Below, one piece after another: positions 55,501-63,700 of a stretch of DNA of 64,000 nt. The notes beneath the pieces were generated by a model. It was not told where the DNA came from and ran no database searches. It saw only the letters and a program-made list of their open reading frames with translations. Both the position numbers and the translations under genes were made by a program. The stretch spans positions 3,596,001-3,660,000 of the forward strand of contig NZ_CP053452.2 in assembly GCF_013128195.2 (NCBI RefSeq), written 5' to 3'. This DNA is from Frigoriglobus tundricola (lineage in GTDB: Bacteria; Planctomycetota; Planctomycetia; Gemmatales; Gemmataceae). Position 1 is the first letter of the stretch. The number at the start of each line of letters is the position of its first letter.

Positions 55501-57353
55501 GTGACGGGTTCATCGCGAACGACACGCTGAAGGTGCCGTTCTACGCCACGTCCTCGCGCCGACTGGCGGCCGACGTGCAGCACCTGCTCCTCCGGGTCGG
55601 CATCGTCAGTCGCATTCGCGTGAAACAGTTCAAGTACAAAGGCGGGGTGAAGCCGGGGTTCACGGTCCACCTGCTCGGTGACGGCGCGGCGGAAACGTTT
55701 CTCGACCGCATCGCGCCGCACTGCTTGGGGCGTGAACGTGCGGTCGCGGCGCTGCGTGAGCACGTCGCGACCACGGTCCGAGGGCTGACGAGCAAAGACA
55801 CCGTCCCCCTCGAAGTGCGTGCATGGGTGGACGACGAACGAAGGGCCCGCGGCCTGACGTGGGACGAACTGGAACGTCGGGCCGACGCTTCCACCCAGGA
55901 CTTCTATGGTACACCCGCGGCCACGAAGAAGGGGTACCGGCGATCAACGATCGCTAAACTGGCCACGTTCTTCGGCTCGGCGCGGCTGGCGGCCGTCGCG
56001 GATTCGGACGTGTTCTGGGACCGGGTCCTTTCTGTCGAGCCCGTCGGCATACAGGACACGTACGACCTTACTGTCGACGGCGATCACAACTTCATCGCAA
56101 ACGGGCTGATCGTTCACAACTCGCACACCGCTGCCTACGCGCAAATCGGGTACCAGACGGCGTACCTGAAGGCGCACTACACGGCCGAGTACATGGCGGC
56201 GCTGCTGTCGAGCGAGATCGACGACGGCAACAAGCGGGACGTGTTCATCGACCACATCGCCGACGCGCGCAAGCTCGGCATCGAGGTGCTCCCGCCGGAC
56301 GTGAACCGCGGCATGGCCGACTTCGACGTGGTGAACAACCGCATCATCTTCGGCCTCACGGCGATCAAGGGGCTGGGCCGCGGGGCGGCGCTGGAGATCG
56401 TCCGCGCCCGCACCGAGGGCGGGAAGTTCAAAGACCTGTTCGACTTCTGCGAGCGGATCGACCGGCGCATCGTGCCGAAGGCCGCGGTCGAAAAGATGAT
56501 CCAGGCCGGGGCGTTCGACGCGCTCGGCCGCCGCTCGGCCCAGTTCGCGGCCGTCACGAAGGCGTACGCGTCCGCCGACGAGCGCGCGAACGAGAAGCGG
56601 CGCGGGCAGACCGGCCTGTTCGACGACGCGGCCGACGGCGACGACACCGGCCCGACGAACAGCGGGCTGCCCGACGTGCCCGAGTGGCCGGAGACCGAGC
56701 GCCTCAAGTTCGAGAAGGAGGCGCTGGACTTCTACATCTCCAGCCACCCGCTCGCCCAGCACGACGAGCAGCTGCGGCGGTTCCGGATGTACGACGCCGG
56801 CGACCTCGCGAAGGGCGGGAAGAACGGCACCGAGACCCGCATCGCCGGGATGATCACCAACCTGGACGTGCGCACCGCGAACAAGGGGCGCAACATCGGC
56901 CGGAAGTACGCCATGTTCCGCGTCGAGGACTTCACCGGGAGCGTCCGGTGCATCATGTGGTCCGACGAGTACTCGCGGTTCAAGGAGCTGGTGTCGTCGG
57001 ACACGGTGGCGCTGTTCGAGGGCGTGCTCAACTGGGGCGAGGGCCGCGCGGAGCCCGACTTCCAGGTGAAGAAGCTCATCACCATCGAGGAGGCCCGCAC
57101 CGAGTTCACCAAGAGCATGGTGCTGAAGGTGCCGTACAGCGAGGACGACGAGGCGCTGCGCAAGCTGGACGCGGTGAGCCTGGTGCTGAAGCGGTACCGG
57201 GGCGCGTGCCCGGTGTACCTGAGCGTCCGCGACCCGAACGGCAAACAGGTGCAGATGAAGTTGAACGACGAGTTCAAGATCAACCCGGCGGCGCTGAAGC
57301 TCGAAGAGCTGGAGATGCTGTTGGGGCAGGGGGCGGTGATCTTCTCGCGTTAG
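52503..57353 (+). CDS. dnaE: DNA polymerase III alpha subunit with intein
   Basis: The 1616-codon gene encodes replicative polymerase DnaE interrupted by an intein of 447 residues (760-1206), leaving a mature protein of 1169. The extein parts show the PHP domain (HLHLHTHYSLLDG at residue 7), the polymerase catalytic aspartates Asp401/Asp403 in PDIDIDFCQERR, the fingers/HhH region and an OB-fold (RIAGMITNLDVRTANKGR). The intein sits at YGFNK/SHTAAYA, a highly conserved site in the polymerase core, so splicing is essential for a working enzyme. AGGA eight bases before the ATG supports the start. Monocistronic. Family and intein boundaries are firm. Confidence 0.97.
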   Translation: MARCFCHLHLHTHYSLLDGFNRIGPLVKQTKELGMTACAITDHGNMYGAIEFYMECKKGGIKPVLGYEAYLAPGARTDRDSKGELGFSTHLTLLAKNITGFKNLIKMSSLAYLEGFYRNPRIDRELLEAHSEGIVCLSGCLAGEFNQYIIKNKPAEAEKFAKWCRKVFGENFYIEIQNNGIALQDECTPVAADIAQKLGVPLVATADAHYLCSEDARAHDVLFCINTRQMHDPRKKKYPEERMANPYYVRSPEDMYKLFPKYPDAVARSQEIADGVDIDIDFKKRYFPVFTPPDALTPAEYLRALCERGVRERYGDSPSEAVRKRLEHELGIITRMGFETYFLVVWDFVRFARETGIPCTARGSGCGAIVAYVLYLSHVCPLEYDLLFERFLDPNRSEAPDIDIDFCQERRELVIDYVKRKYGVESVAQIGTFGTLAAKAALKDVGRVLDVPLERVNFMCKLVPMKGAIAKGLQEALDESPDFKREYDQDPQIRELVDIALKLEGTNRNVGTHAAGVVIANGPITNYVPVQRPPKKGDDSSDSATTMTTQWEMGILEKVGMLKMDFLGLRNLTVLDNCVKLIKRTRGETVDPMAFPLTDEDTYKLLQRGDAKGVFQLESEGIRELLKRMKPDNIRDLIAVLALYRPGPLEGGMVDEYVECKNGRKQPEYAHPIMEEVLSETYGVMVYQEQIMRMLNRLGGIELAKAYACIKAISKKNFEIINARKADFVAGATQRDVSAEKAEEIFELIVKFGGYGFNKCVVAETEVVDAGSGAVTTVGELFASRREITVHALGADSKLHPRAVTDVVWNGRKPVYRLTTELGKQIIATANHPFRTLNGWTNLGDLNAGDRIAAPRRLVVPATESWPRHEVIALAGLLSEGNTCHPTTLYFYGNDRALVDDFATAIGEFPDTVARIYTRSDGRRLEVQANTGRDTRFKPKAERQTGGLAVEAPPQRSGAFRRAERLGALGKKAAEKFVPAGVFRLCDPDLELFLGRLWAGDGFIANDTLKVPFYATSSRRLAADVQHLLLRVGIVSRIRVKQFKYKGGVKPGFTVHLLGDGAAETFLDRIAPHCLGRERAVAALREHVATTVRGLTSKDTVPLEVRAWVDDERRARGLTWDELERRADASTQDFYGTPAATKKGYRRSTIAKLATFFGSARLAAVADSDVFWDRVLSVEPVGIQDTYDLTVDGDHNFIANGLIVHNSHTAAYAQIGYQTAYLKAHYTAEYMAALLSSEIDDGNKRDVFIDHIADARKLGIEVLPPDVNRGMADFDVVNNRIIFGLTAIKGLGRGAALEIVRARTEGGKFKDLFDFCERIDRRIVPKAAVEKMIQAGAFDALGRRSAQFAAVTKAYASADERANEKRRGQTGLFDDAADGDDTGPTNSGLPDVPEWPETERLKFEKEALDFYISSHPLAQHDEQLRRFRMYDAGDLAKGGKNGTETRIAGMITNLDVRTANKGRNIGRKYAMFRVEDFTGSVRCIMWSDEYSRFKELVSSDTVALFEGVLNWGEGRAEPDFQVKKLITIEEARTEFTKSMVLKVPYSEDDEALRKLDAVSLVLKRYRGACPVYLSVRDPNGKQVQMKLNDEFKINPAALKLEELEMLLGQGAVIFSR
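54780..56120 (+). other. LAGLIDADG-type intein within dnaE
   Basis: In-frame insert of 1341 bases. It begins with Cys (CVVAETEVVDAGSG, block A), has the block B TxxH in ATANHPFRTLNG, and ends VDGDHNFIANGLIVHN with the penultimate His and terminal Asn, followed by Ser+1 of the C-extein. Between the splicing blocks lie two DOD/LAGLIDADG-like motifs, LAGLLSEGN (~874-882) and LGRLWAGDGFI (~994-1004), each with its acidic residue, so a homing endonuclease may be active. The site is K/S, four residues beyond the EY/C site used by the split DnaE inteins of cyanobacteria. Confidence 0.95.
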
Positions 57354-57444
57354 CGCGGAGTTCCAAGCGTTCCAAGTTGAAAATCCAAGCACGCAAGCCG
57401 GGATTCCAGATTTGGAACTTGGAACTCTTGGAACTCTTGCTGTC

Positions 57445-58128
57445 TTACTCCGTCGGTTCGGAGATGTTACGGGCGTACCGCGCGAGGAGCATCTGCACGG
57501 CCTGGATCGTCTGCCATTCGGAGAACGCGATCCGCACCTCGGTCCCGTCCTCGTTGGCCTCGATGTTCTCGACGGCCGTCGTCAGCCCCTTGTGGAGGTA
57601 GTCGAGCATCTCGGCGAGGCGGGCCGCCTGGGCCGGGGTGAGCTTCTGCGGCAGCGGGGGCACGTCGTCGTCGAACGCGGTCCACCCGGCGGCCGGCGGG
57701 GGCGGGGCGACGGTCCGCTGGCTGTCGGCCACCGACACGCGACCGGAGGTGGCCTGGAGTTCGTCCGCCCGAATGGTCTGGACCTGGCCGCCGACGTTGT
57801 TCGCCGGGACCGACGCCTTGCGCGCCGCGATCTCCTCCATCGTGCCGAACAGGAGCATGCTGCGCCCGATCGACACCTGGTCGCCGGGCCGCAGCCGGCG
57901 GATCTGGATCGAGGTGCCGTTCACCCGCGTCCCGTTCGTGCTGTCGAGGTCGGTGAGGATGATGTCGCTGTCTTCGACCTGCACTTTGGCGTGGAACCGG
58001 CTCACGCGCTCGTCGTTGAGCCGCAGGCCGTTGCCCTCTTCCCGGCCGATGGTGACGGGGATCGGCAGGTCCTTGTAGACCCGGCCCTTATCGACCCCTT
58101 CGAGAACCAGGAAGGTAACCGTGCGCAT
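57445..58128 (-). CDS. FHA-domain protein
   Basis: A 227-residue soluble protein with an N-terminal FHA domain: VTIGREEGNGLRLNDERVSR, then FHAKV and DLDSTNGTRVNG, with the Arg, Ser and Asn residues that contact phosphothreonine. A variable linker of ~50 residues rich in Pro leads to a C-terminal helical part (LTPAQAARLAEMLDYLHKGL). No kinase is adjacent; the other FHA protein in the window is at 50175. Start set at the ATG at 58128, where the domain begins (MRTVTFLVLEGVDKG); the frame is open upstream without features. Confidence 0.88.
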   Translation of the reverse strand: MRTVTFLVLEGVDKGRVYKDLPIPVTIGREEGNGLRLNDERVSRFHAKVQVEDSDIILTDLDSTNGTRVNGTSIQIRRLRPGDQVSIGRSMLLFGTMEEIAARKASVPANNVGGQVQTIRADELQATSGRVSVADSQRTVAPPPPAAGWTAFDDDVPPLPQKLTPAQAARLAEMLDYLHKGLTTAVENIEANEDGTEVRIAFSEWQTIQAVQMLLARYARNISEPTE

Positions 58129-58356
58129 GGAATGATCCTGTGCGGTGCCCTGACCCAAAGGGGGAGAGGTCCGTTGTAGGTGGTATAGCACAAACCGATT
58201 CGGGATCGGGCGTAAAAAACCACCAGCCGGCGCTCCCCGTTCACGGGTCATTGTCCCTCTTTGAGGTGAGGGTGTCAATTTCACCACTGGCAAAGTCTTT
58301 TGGTGGCCGTCGGGCTGTGCGGTCCAGCGCCCCGTACCGGTTTTCGCGCCGGGGCG

Positions 58357-59178
58357 TCACTCGGTCGCCCGAAACGTGTTGAAGAGTTTGGTGCAGGCGG
58401 GGCTCTTCGGCGTGAGGTTTTTGCCCTCGGCACCGTAGGCGTAGAGCCGCGGGTGCGGACCGCTGCCCGCCAGAACCAGCCGCTCGACGGCGCCGCCCTC
58501 GGGCGTGTCCATGTGCAGCTCCACGCCCCAGGCCGAGCCCACGCGGACCTCGGCCTCTTTGGTGACCGTCGCCTTGAGGCGGCTCACCTCGCGGTCCCGC
58601 TCCACCCGGAGCACCCCCGCGGTGATGACACGGTCCTTGTCCGCGGGCAACTTCGCTACGAGGGCCGGCGCCAGGTCGGCGTAGGCGACCCACACGGCCG
58701 TTTTCGAGTACCGGCCGCGGACCACGTACCGCTTCCCGCCCGTGACGGAGCCCTCGGGGTTGGCGGGCACGTCCTCTTCAACGGGGTCGTCCGGAAGTGC
58801 GACGCCGAACGAGCCGTCCGGCGGGGCGAACTCGGTCCACCCCCACTCGGACACGCGCCCCGCCCCGTAGCCGCGGTAGAGGACGGTCAGCGCCATGCCG
58901 GCGAGAACGATGAGCCCCGCAACGAGGACGGTTATCAGCCAGCGCCGGGGGCGGTCCGGCGGGGGCGCGTCGTCGTCGAGCGAGAGCGGCGCTTCGGCCG
59001 GTGGCGCCTCGGCCTTCGGCGGGGCCGGGGGCGGCTGAGGGGCCCGCGGCGCCGGTGCGGACACGGGAAGCGCGAGGACGACGGCCCGGCACCACGGGCA
59101 GGCGGCCCGCTGGCCCAGTGCCGACTCGGGCACCTGGAACGGCTTGCCGCAATCGGTGCAACTGACCGGTACGAACAT
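58357..59178 (-). CDS. Zinc-ribbon, single-pass membrane protein with FGVALP domain
   Basis: A 273-residue protein. The first ~30 residues are a zinc ribbon (CTDCGKPFQVPESALGQRAA then CPWC), followed by a Pro/Ala linker, one membrane helix (WLITVLVAGLIVLAGMALTVL) and a C-terminal domain of ~150 residues starting DGSFGVALPDDPVEEDVP. That domain resembles the exported protein at 59322 on the opposite strand (FSVALPDKPVE). The start at 59178 gives MFVPVSCTDCGKP. Divergent from 59322, which may share regulation. Function unknown. Confidence 0.75.
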   Translation of the reverse strand: MFVPVSCTDCGKPFQVPESALGQRAACPWCRAVVLALPVSAPAPRAPQPPPAPPKAEAPPAEAPLSLDDDAPPPDRPRRWLITVLVAGLIVLAGMALTVLYRGYGAGRVSEWGWTEFAPPDGSFGVALPDDPVEEDVPANPEGSVTGGKRYVVRGRYSKTAVWVAYADLAPALVAKLPADKDRVITAGVLRVERDREVSRLKATVTKEAEVRVGSAWGVELHMDTPEGGAVERLVLAGSGPHPRLYAYGAEGKNLTPKSPACTKLFNTFRATE

Positions 59179-59321
59179 GAAATCGGCCTGGGAGTGCGGG
59201 AGGGCTGCACCGTCCGTTATAGTCACCGGGTCGGCCCCGCCCGCGTTCTGCCGGCTTGCGTTACACTCGCCGGAAGGCGAGAATCAGACCGGCCCAACAC
59301 CCACGCACATCGAGCCCCCCG

Positions 59322-59840
59322 ATGACCCGCTTCCACTCCGCGCTGCTGCTCCTTCTGCTCCCCGCCGTCCTCCACGCGGAGGACAAGCCACCGGCCTTCA
59401 AGTCGAAGGAGGGCAGGTTCTCCGTCGCGCTGCCGGACAAGCCCGTCGAGAAGGTGAACGAGATGAAACTGGGCGACACCGAGGTCAAGATGTACGTGTT
59501 CTCCGTCGCGCAGAAGGGGCGCGTCTTTCTGGTCACGTACAACGACTACCCGAAGGCGGTGATCGGCGAGGACGGGGACAAGTTTCTGGCCGGGGTGGTC
59601 GAGCGCAACGCGGCAAACCTCAAGGGCAAGCTGATCGCCAACGAGAAGATCGCCATCGGTAAGAAGAAGCACCCCGGCCACATCGTCCGCATCGAGATGC
59701 CGGACAGCAAGGGGCTGTACCGGGCGCGGGTCTTCCTGGCGGGCGACCGGTTGTACCAGGTCGTCGCGTTCGGCCCGGACGAGTTCGCCAAGAGCAAGGC
59801 CGTGGACGACTACCTGAACTCGTTTGAGATCGACGAGTGA
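59322..59840 (+). CDS. Exported protein with FSVALP domain
   Basis: A 172-residue protein with a signal peptide (SALLLLLLPAVLHAED). The mature domain starts FSVALPDKPVEKVNEM and runs through YVFSVAQKGRVFLVTYNDYP to LNSFEIDE. It is related in outline to the C-terminal domain of the divergent neighbour 58357-59178 and to the lipoprotein 51844-52371. The ATG at 59322 fits the signal peptide; codons upstream (from 59256) are Arg-rich. Function unknown. Confidence 0.75.
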   Translation: MTRFHSALLLLLLPAVLHAEDKPPAFKSKEGRFSVALPDKPVEKVNEMKLGDTEVKMYVFSVAQKGRVFLVTYNDYPKAVIGEDGDKFLAGVVERNAANLKGKLIANEKIAIGKKKHPGHIVRIEMPDSKGLYRARVFLAGDRLYQVVAFGPDEFAKSKAVDDYLNSFEIDE

Positions 59841-59853
59841 AGAAAAAGGCGGG

Positions 59854-59980
59854 ATTAACCACAGAGACACGGAGATGAAGACCGACCCAGAGAAAAACGA
59901 AAGCAGAGGATGCAGTTAAAAGCTCGCTCCTCATCTCCGCCTTTTATCTTCTCTGTGCCCTCTATGCCTCTGTGGTTAAA
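59854..59980. repeat. Inverted ACCACAGAG repeat
   Basis: ATTAACCACAGAGACACGG (from 59854) and CCTCTGTGGTTAAA (to 59980) are inverted versions of the TTAACCACAGAG intergenic repeat found between genes in many planctomycetes. The piece between them is AT-richer than its surroundings. It lies between convergent genes. Confidence 0.65.
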
Positions 59981-60015
59981 TTCTGCCTTGTTGTCTGGCT
60001 TTCGAGCCCCCAGCA

Positions 60016-60534
60016 CTATTTCTTCTTCCGCGTGTAGACGACGGTGATCGCCGGCTCCTTCCCGTCGCCCACGTACATGCTGAAGTTGATGGTGTTGTCG
60101 TCGGTGTAGGTGCTCACCGATTTGTACGGCCTGGGTTTGCCGTCCATCCCGGGCCCCTCGCCGGCCAGCGTCAGCGTCTTCTTGTCCTTGTCGTAGGTGC
60201 CTTCCATCAGCATCGGTTGCGTGCCCATGCTGTCGGCCCAGACCTCGATGTACTTCTTCTTGCCGGCGTCGTAGGTGCTGAGGCTCTTGCCCTGGAACTT
60301 CTCACCGAACAGCTCGCTCTCCAGTGAACCGGCCAGCCACAGCCCGCCCAGCTCCATCTTGTACTTCATGCTCCCCTTGGACTCCGCCCCGCCGAACTTC
60401 ATCACGAGATCCCAGTCGCCCTCCAGCTTCTTGAGCACCTCGTGCTCGGCCCCGGGCTTGGGCGGCTGAGCCGGAACGGCGGACGTCAGGAGCACGACCG
60501 CCGCGACTGCACAGAACCAGCGCACCGTCTTCAT
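60016..60534 (-). CDS. DUF1579 family exported protein
   Basis: A 172-residue protein with a signal peptide (WFCAVAAVVLLTSAVPAQ). The mature part has the DUF1579 pattern HEVLKKLEGDWDLVMKF, then ESKGSMKYKMELGGLWL and KSLSTYDAGKKKYIEVWAD, a lipocalin-like beta-barrel. Members are widespread in planctomycetes and of unknown function. Start at the ATG at 60534. Divergent from mfd. Confidence 0.86.
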   Translation of the reverse strand: MKTVRWFCAVAAVVLLTSAVPAQPPKPGAEHEVLKKLEGDWDLVMKFGGAESKGSMKYKMELGGLWLAGSLESELFGEKFQGKSLSTYDAGKKKYIEVWADSMGTQPMLMEGTYDKDKKTLTLAGEGPGMDGKPRPYKSVSTYTDDNTINFSMYVGDGKEPAITVVYTRKKK

Positions 60535-60755
60535 GGGACTCTCCGTGAGATTCCGGGCGAACCGACTCGCACATGGGAAATTGGGGCACGCGCCCCGGGC
60601 ACCTCGTACGAGGTGGGTAGGGTTGTATCCGGGAGCAAAACACGGTTACCAGCTCAGTAGCTAAACATTTGTCGAGGAAAAAGTGGTGCCGCCAAAGGTC
60701 GGACTGTTCGGCCGCGTTCGGGCGGTGATAGAATGCGCCGGTTGAGGAGACTTTC

Positions 60756-63700
60756 ATGACGACGGCGACTCTCGCGGCGCCGGCGGGTGCCGGACTACGC
60801 GCCCTGCCCGAAGCCCTCCACGCGGCGGACGGCTGGGCGGAACTGCGCGCCGCGCTGGCCGCCAACCGCAGCGGAACCGTTGACGGCGCCTGGGGGTCGT
60901 CCGCATCGCTGGCGGCAAGTGCGCTCGCCGCGGACGTGCCCGGCACGCTGCTCGTGGTGGTGCCGAACCCGACCGACGTTTCACCGTGGGTCGAGGACAT
61001 CGCCTCGTTCACCGGTATCCGCCCCGCCGTGTTCGAGGCGTGGGAAACGTGGCCGGTCGTTTCCAATAAGGGCAAGCTCGACCCGACCACGACCGCGAGA
61101 CTGCGGTTGCTCCAGCAGCTCCAGCTCACCCCCCCGAAGGCGCTCGTGTGCTGCATCGCGGCCGTGTGCCAGCCGGTGCCGGAGCGCGCCGACCTCGCCG
61201 CCCGCGGCCGGACCGTGACCACCGCCGAGATCGTTGAGCCGAGTGAACTGGCCGAGTGGCTGGTGGCGAACGGCTACAAGCGCGTGGACGCGGTGGAGTA
61301 CCCCGGCGAGTTCAGCCGCCGCGGCGGTATCTGCGACGTGTTCCCCCCGGACGCGCCGGACCCGGTGCGGTTCGAGTTCTTCGGCGACGAGGTGGAGAGC
61401 ATCCGCACGTTCGCGGCGGGCTCGCAACGGAGCCTGGAGAGCAAGACCAGCGTGGTGCTGATGGGGATGGCGGGCGAAGAACCCACCCCCAACCCCTCCC
61501 TTAAGGGAGGGGGCCGGGGGGTGGGTTCTTCTCGGCGCGCCGGCTCGCTCACCGATTACCTGCCCGCCGACTCGTGGGTGGCGCTGGCGGAGCCGCGTGA
61601 GCTGAAGGACCAGGCGAAGCACTTCCTCGAACGCGTCGCCACCGCGGACGGCCTGTTCACGCCGGAAGCCGCGTTCGCGAGCCTGATGAAGCTGCCGAAC
61701 GTGGTCATCTCCGCGCTCCCGCGGCCGAGCGTGGAGGCGTCGGTTCACCTGCGGGTGGAATCGGTCGAACGGTTCAGCGGCAGCGTCCACCGCGTGCGCG
61801 ACGAACTCGATTTGGTCGCGTCGGGCACCTCGGCACAGGTGCTCATCGCGTGCCAGAGCGAGGCCGAAGTCCACCGGCTCACGGAGGTGCTGAAGGCCGG
61901 CAAACTCGCCGAGTCGCACCGGCTCCAGCTCGTCACCGGTCACGTCCGCGCCGGGTTCCGGCTCGTTACGGGCGGAAGGGGGGGGCACCCGTCGGAGGGC
62001 ATCGTCGTCCTCGGCAGCCACGAAATCTTCCACAAGGATCTGCTCCCGCCCGGCGTGAAGGTGCAGACGCGCTCCAGCCGGCAGATCGAGTCGCGGGCCA
62101 TCGACACGTTCCTCGACCTCAACGACGGCGACTACGTCGTTCACGTCGCGCACGGCATCGCCCGCTTCCGCGGGATGAAGATGCTGGAGAAAACGCGGGG
62201 CCCGGAGCCCGGGGCGGGGAGCGAGGACGCGGCCCCCGAGTCCCCGGGCGGGTCCGCGTTCGAAGAGAACCTCATCCTCGAGTTCCGCGACGGCGTGTTC
62301 CTGTACGTGCCGGCGACGCGGATCGACCTCGTTCAGAAGTACGTCGGCGGGTCGCAGACCGAGCCCGAGCTGTCGAAGCTCGGCGGCACCGCCTGGGCCC
62401 GGAAGAAGGACCGCGTCTCCGAAGCCGTCCGCGACATGGCCGCGGACATGATCCAGATCCAGGCCGTGCGGCAGGCGGTGCCGGGGTTCCCGTTCCCGGC
62501 GGACTCCGAGTGGCAGAAGGAGTTCGAGGCCGCGTTCCCGTACCAGGAGACGCCCGACCAGCTCTCCGCCATCAGCGAAGTGAAGGGCGATCTGGAAAAG
62601 GCCAAGCCGATGGACCGGCTCATCTGCGGCGACGTGGGCTACGGCAAAACGGAGGTCGCCATCCGGGCGGCGTTCAAGGCGGTCGATAGCGGCAAGCAGG
62701 TCGCGATCCTCGTGCCGACGACGGTCCTCGCGGAGCAGCACTACCGCACCTTCAGTCAGCGGTTCGCCGAGTACCCGTTCGTGGTCGATGTCGTGAACCG
62801 GTTCAAGGGCGGGGCGAAGCAGAAAGAAACGCTCAAGAAGGTCGCGAGCGGCGAAATCGACGTGATCGTCGGCACGCACCGGCTGCTCTCGAAGGACGTG
62901 AAGTTCAAAGACCTCGGGCTGGTGGTGATCGACGAGGAGCAGCGGTTCGGCGTGGAGCACAAGGAGCGGCTGAAGATGCTCCGCGCGATGGTGGACGTGC
63001 TCACCATGACGGCGACGCCGATCCCGCGCACGCTGCACGCGTCGCTGCTGGGCATCCGCGAGATCAGCAACCTCGAAACGCCGCCCGCGGACCGGCAGCC
63101 GGTGGAGACGCGCATCCACCGGTGGGACGACCAGCTCATCCGCGGCGCGATCCTGCGCGAGATGAACCGCGGCGGGCAGGTGTACTTCGTTCACAACCGG
63201 GTGCAGGACATTTACGACATCGCCACGAAGATCAAGATCCTCGTGCCGGAAGCGAAGGTGACCGTCGGGCACGGGCAGATGGACGCGCACGACCTGGAAA
63301 AGGCGATGGTGGCGTTTGTCCGCAAGGACGCCGACATTCTGGTGGCGACGACGATCATCGAGAGCGGACTGGACATACCGAACGCGAACACCATCTTCAT
63401 CGACGAGGCCGACATGTACGGCCTCGCCGACCTGCACCAGTTGCGGGGCCGCGTGGGCCGGTCGAAGAACCGCGCGTACGCGTACCTCATCGTGAACCCG
63501 CTGAAGCTCCTGAACCCGACCGCGCAGCGGCGGCTGAAGGCCATTGAGGAGTTCACCGAACTCGGGGCCGGGTTCAAGATCGCGATGCGGGACCTGGAGA
63601 TTCGCGGGGCGGGGAACATTCTCGGCGCGGAGCAGAGCGGGCACATCGCGGCCATCGGCTACGAACTCTACTGTCAGCTCCTGGAAAACGCGGTCCGGGC

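Noticed and set aside
52479-55763. Open frame of ~1090 codons antisense to dnaE
   Set aside because: Mirror frame of a codon-biased gene; the opposite strand encodes an unmistakable DnaE and intein.
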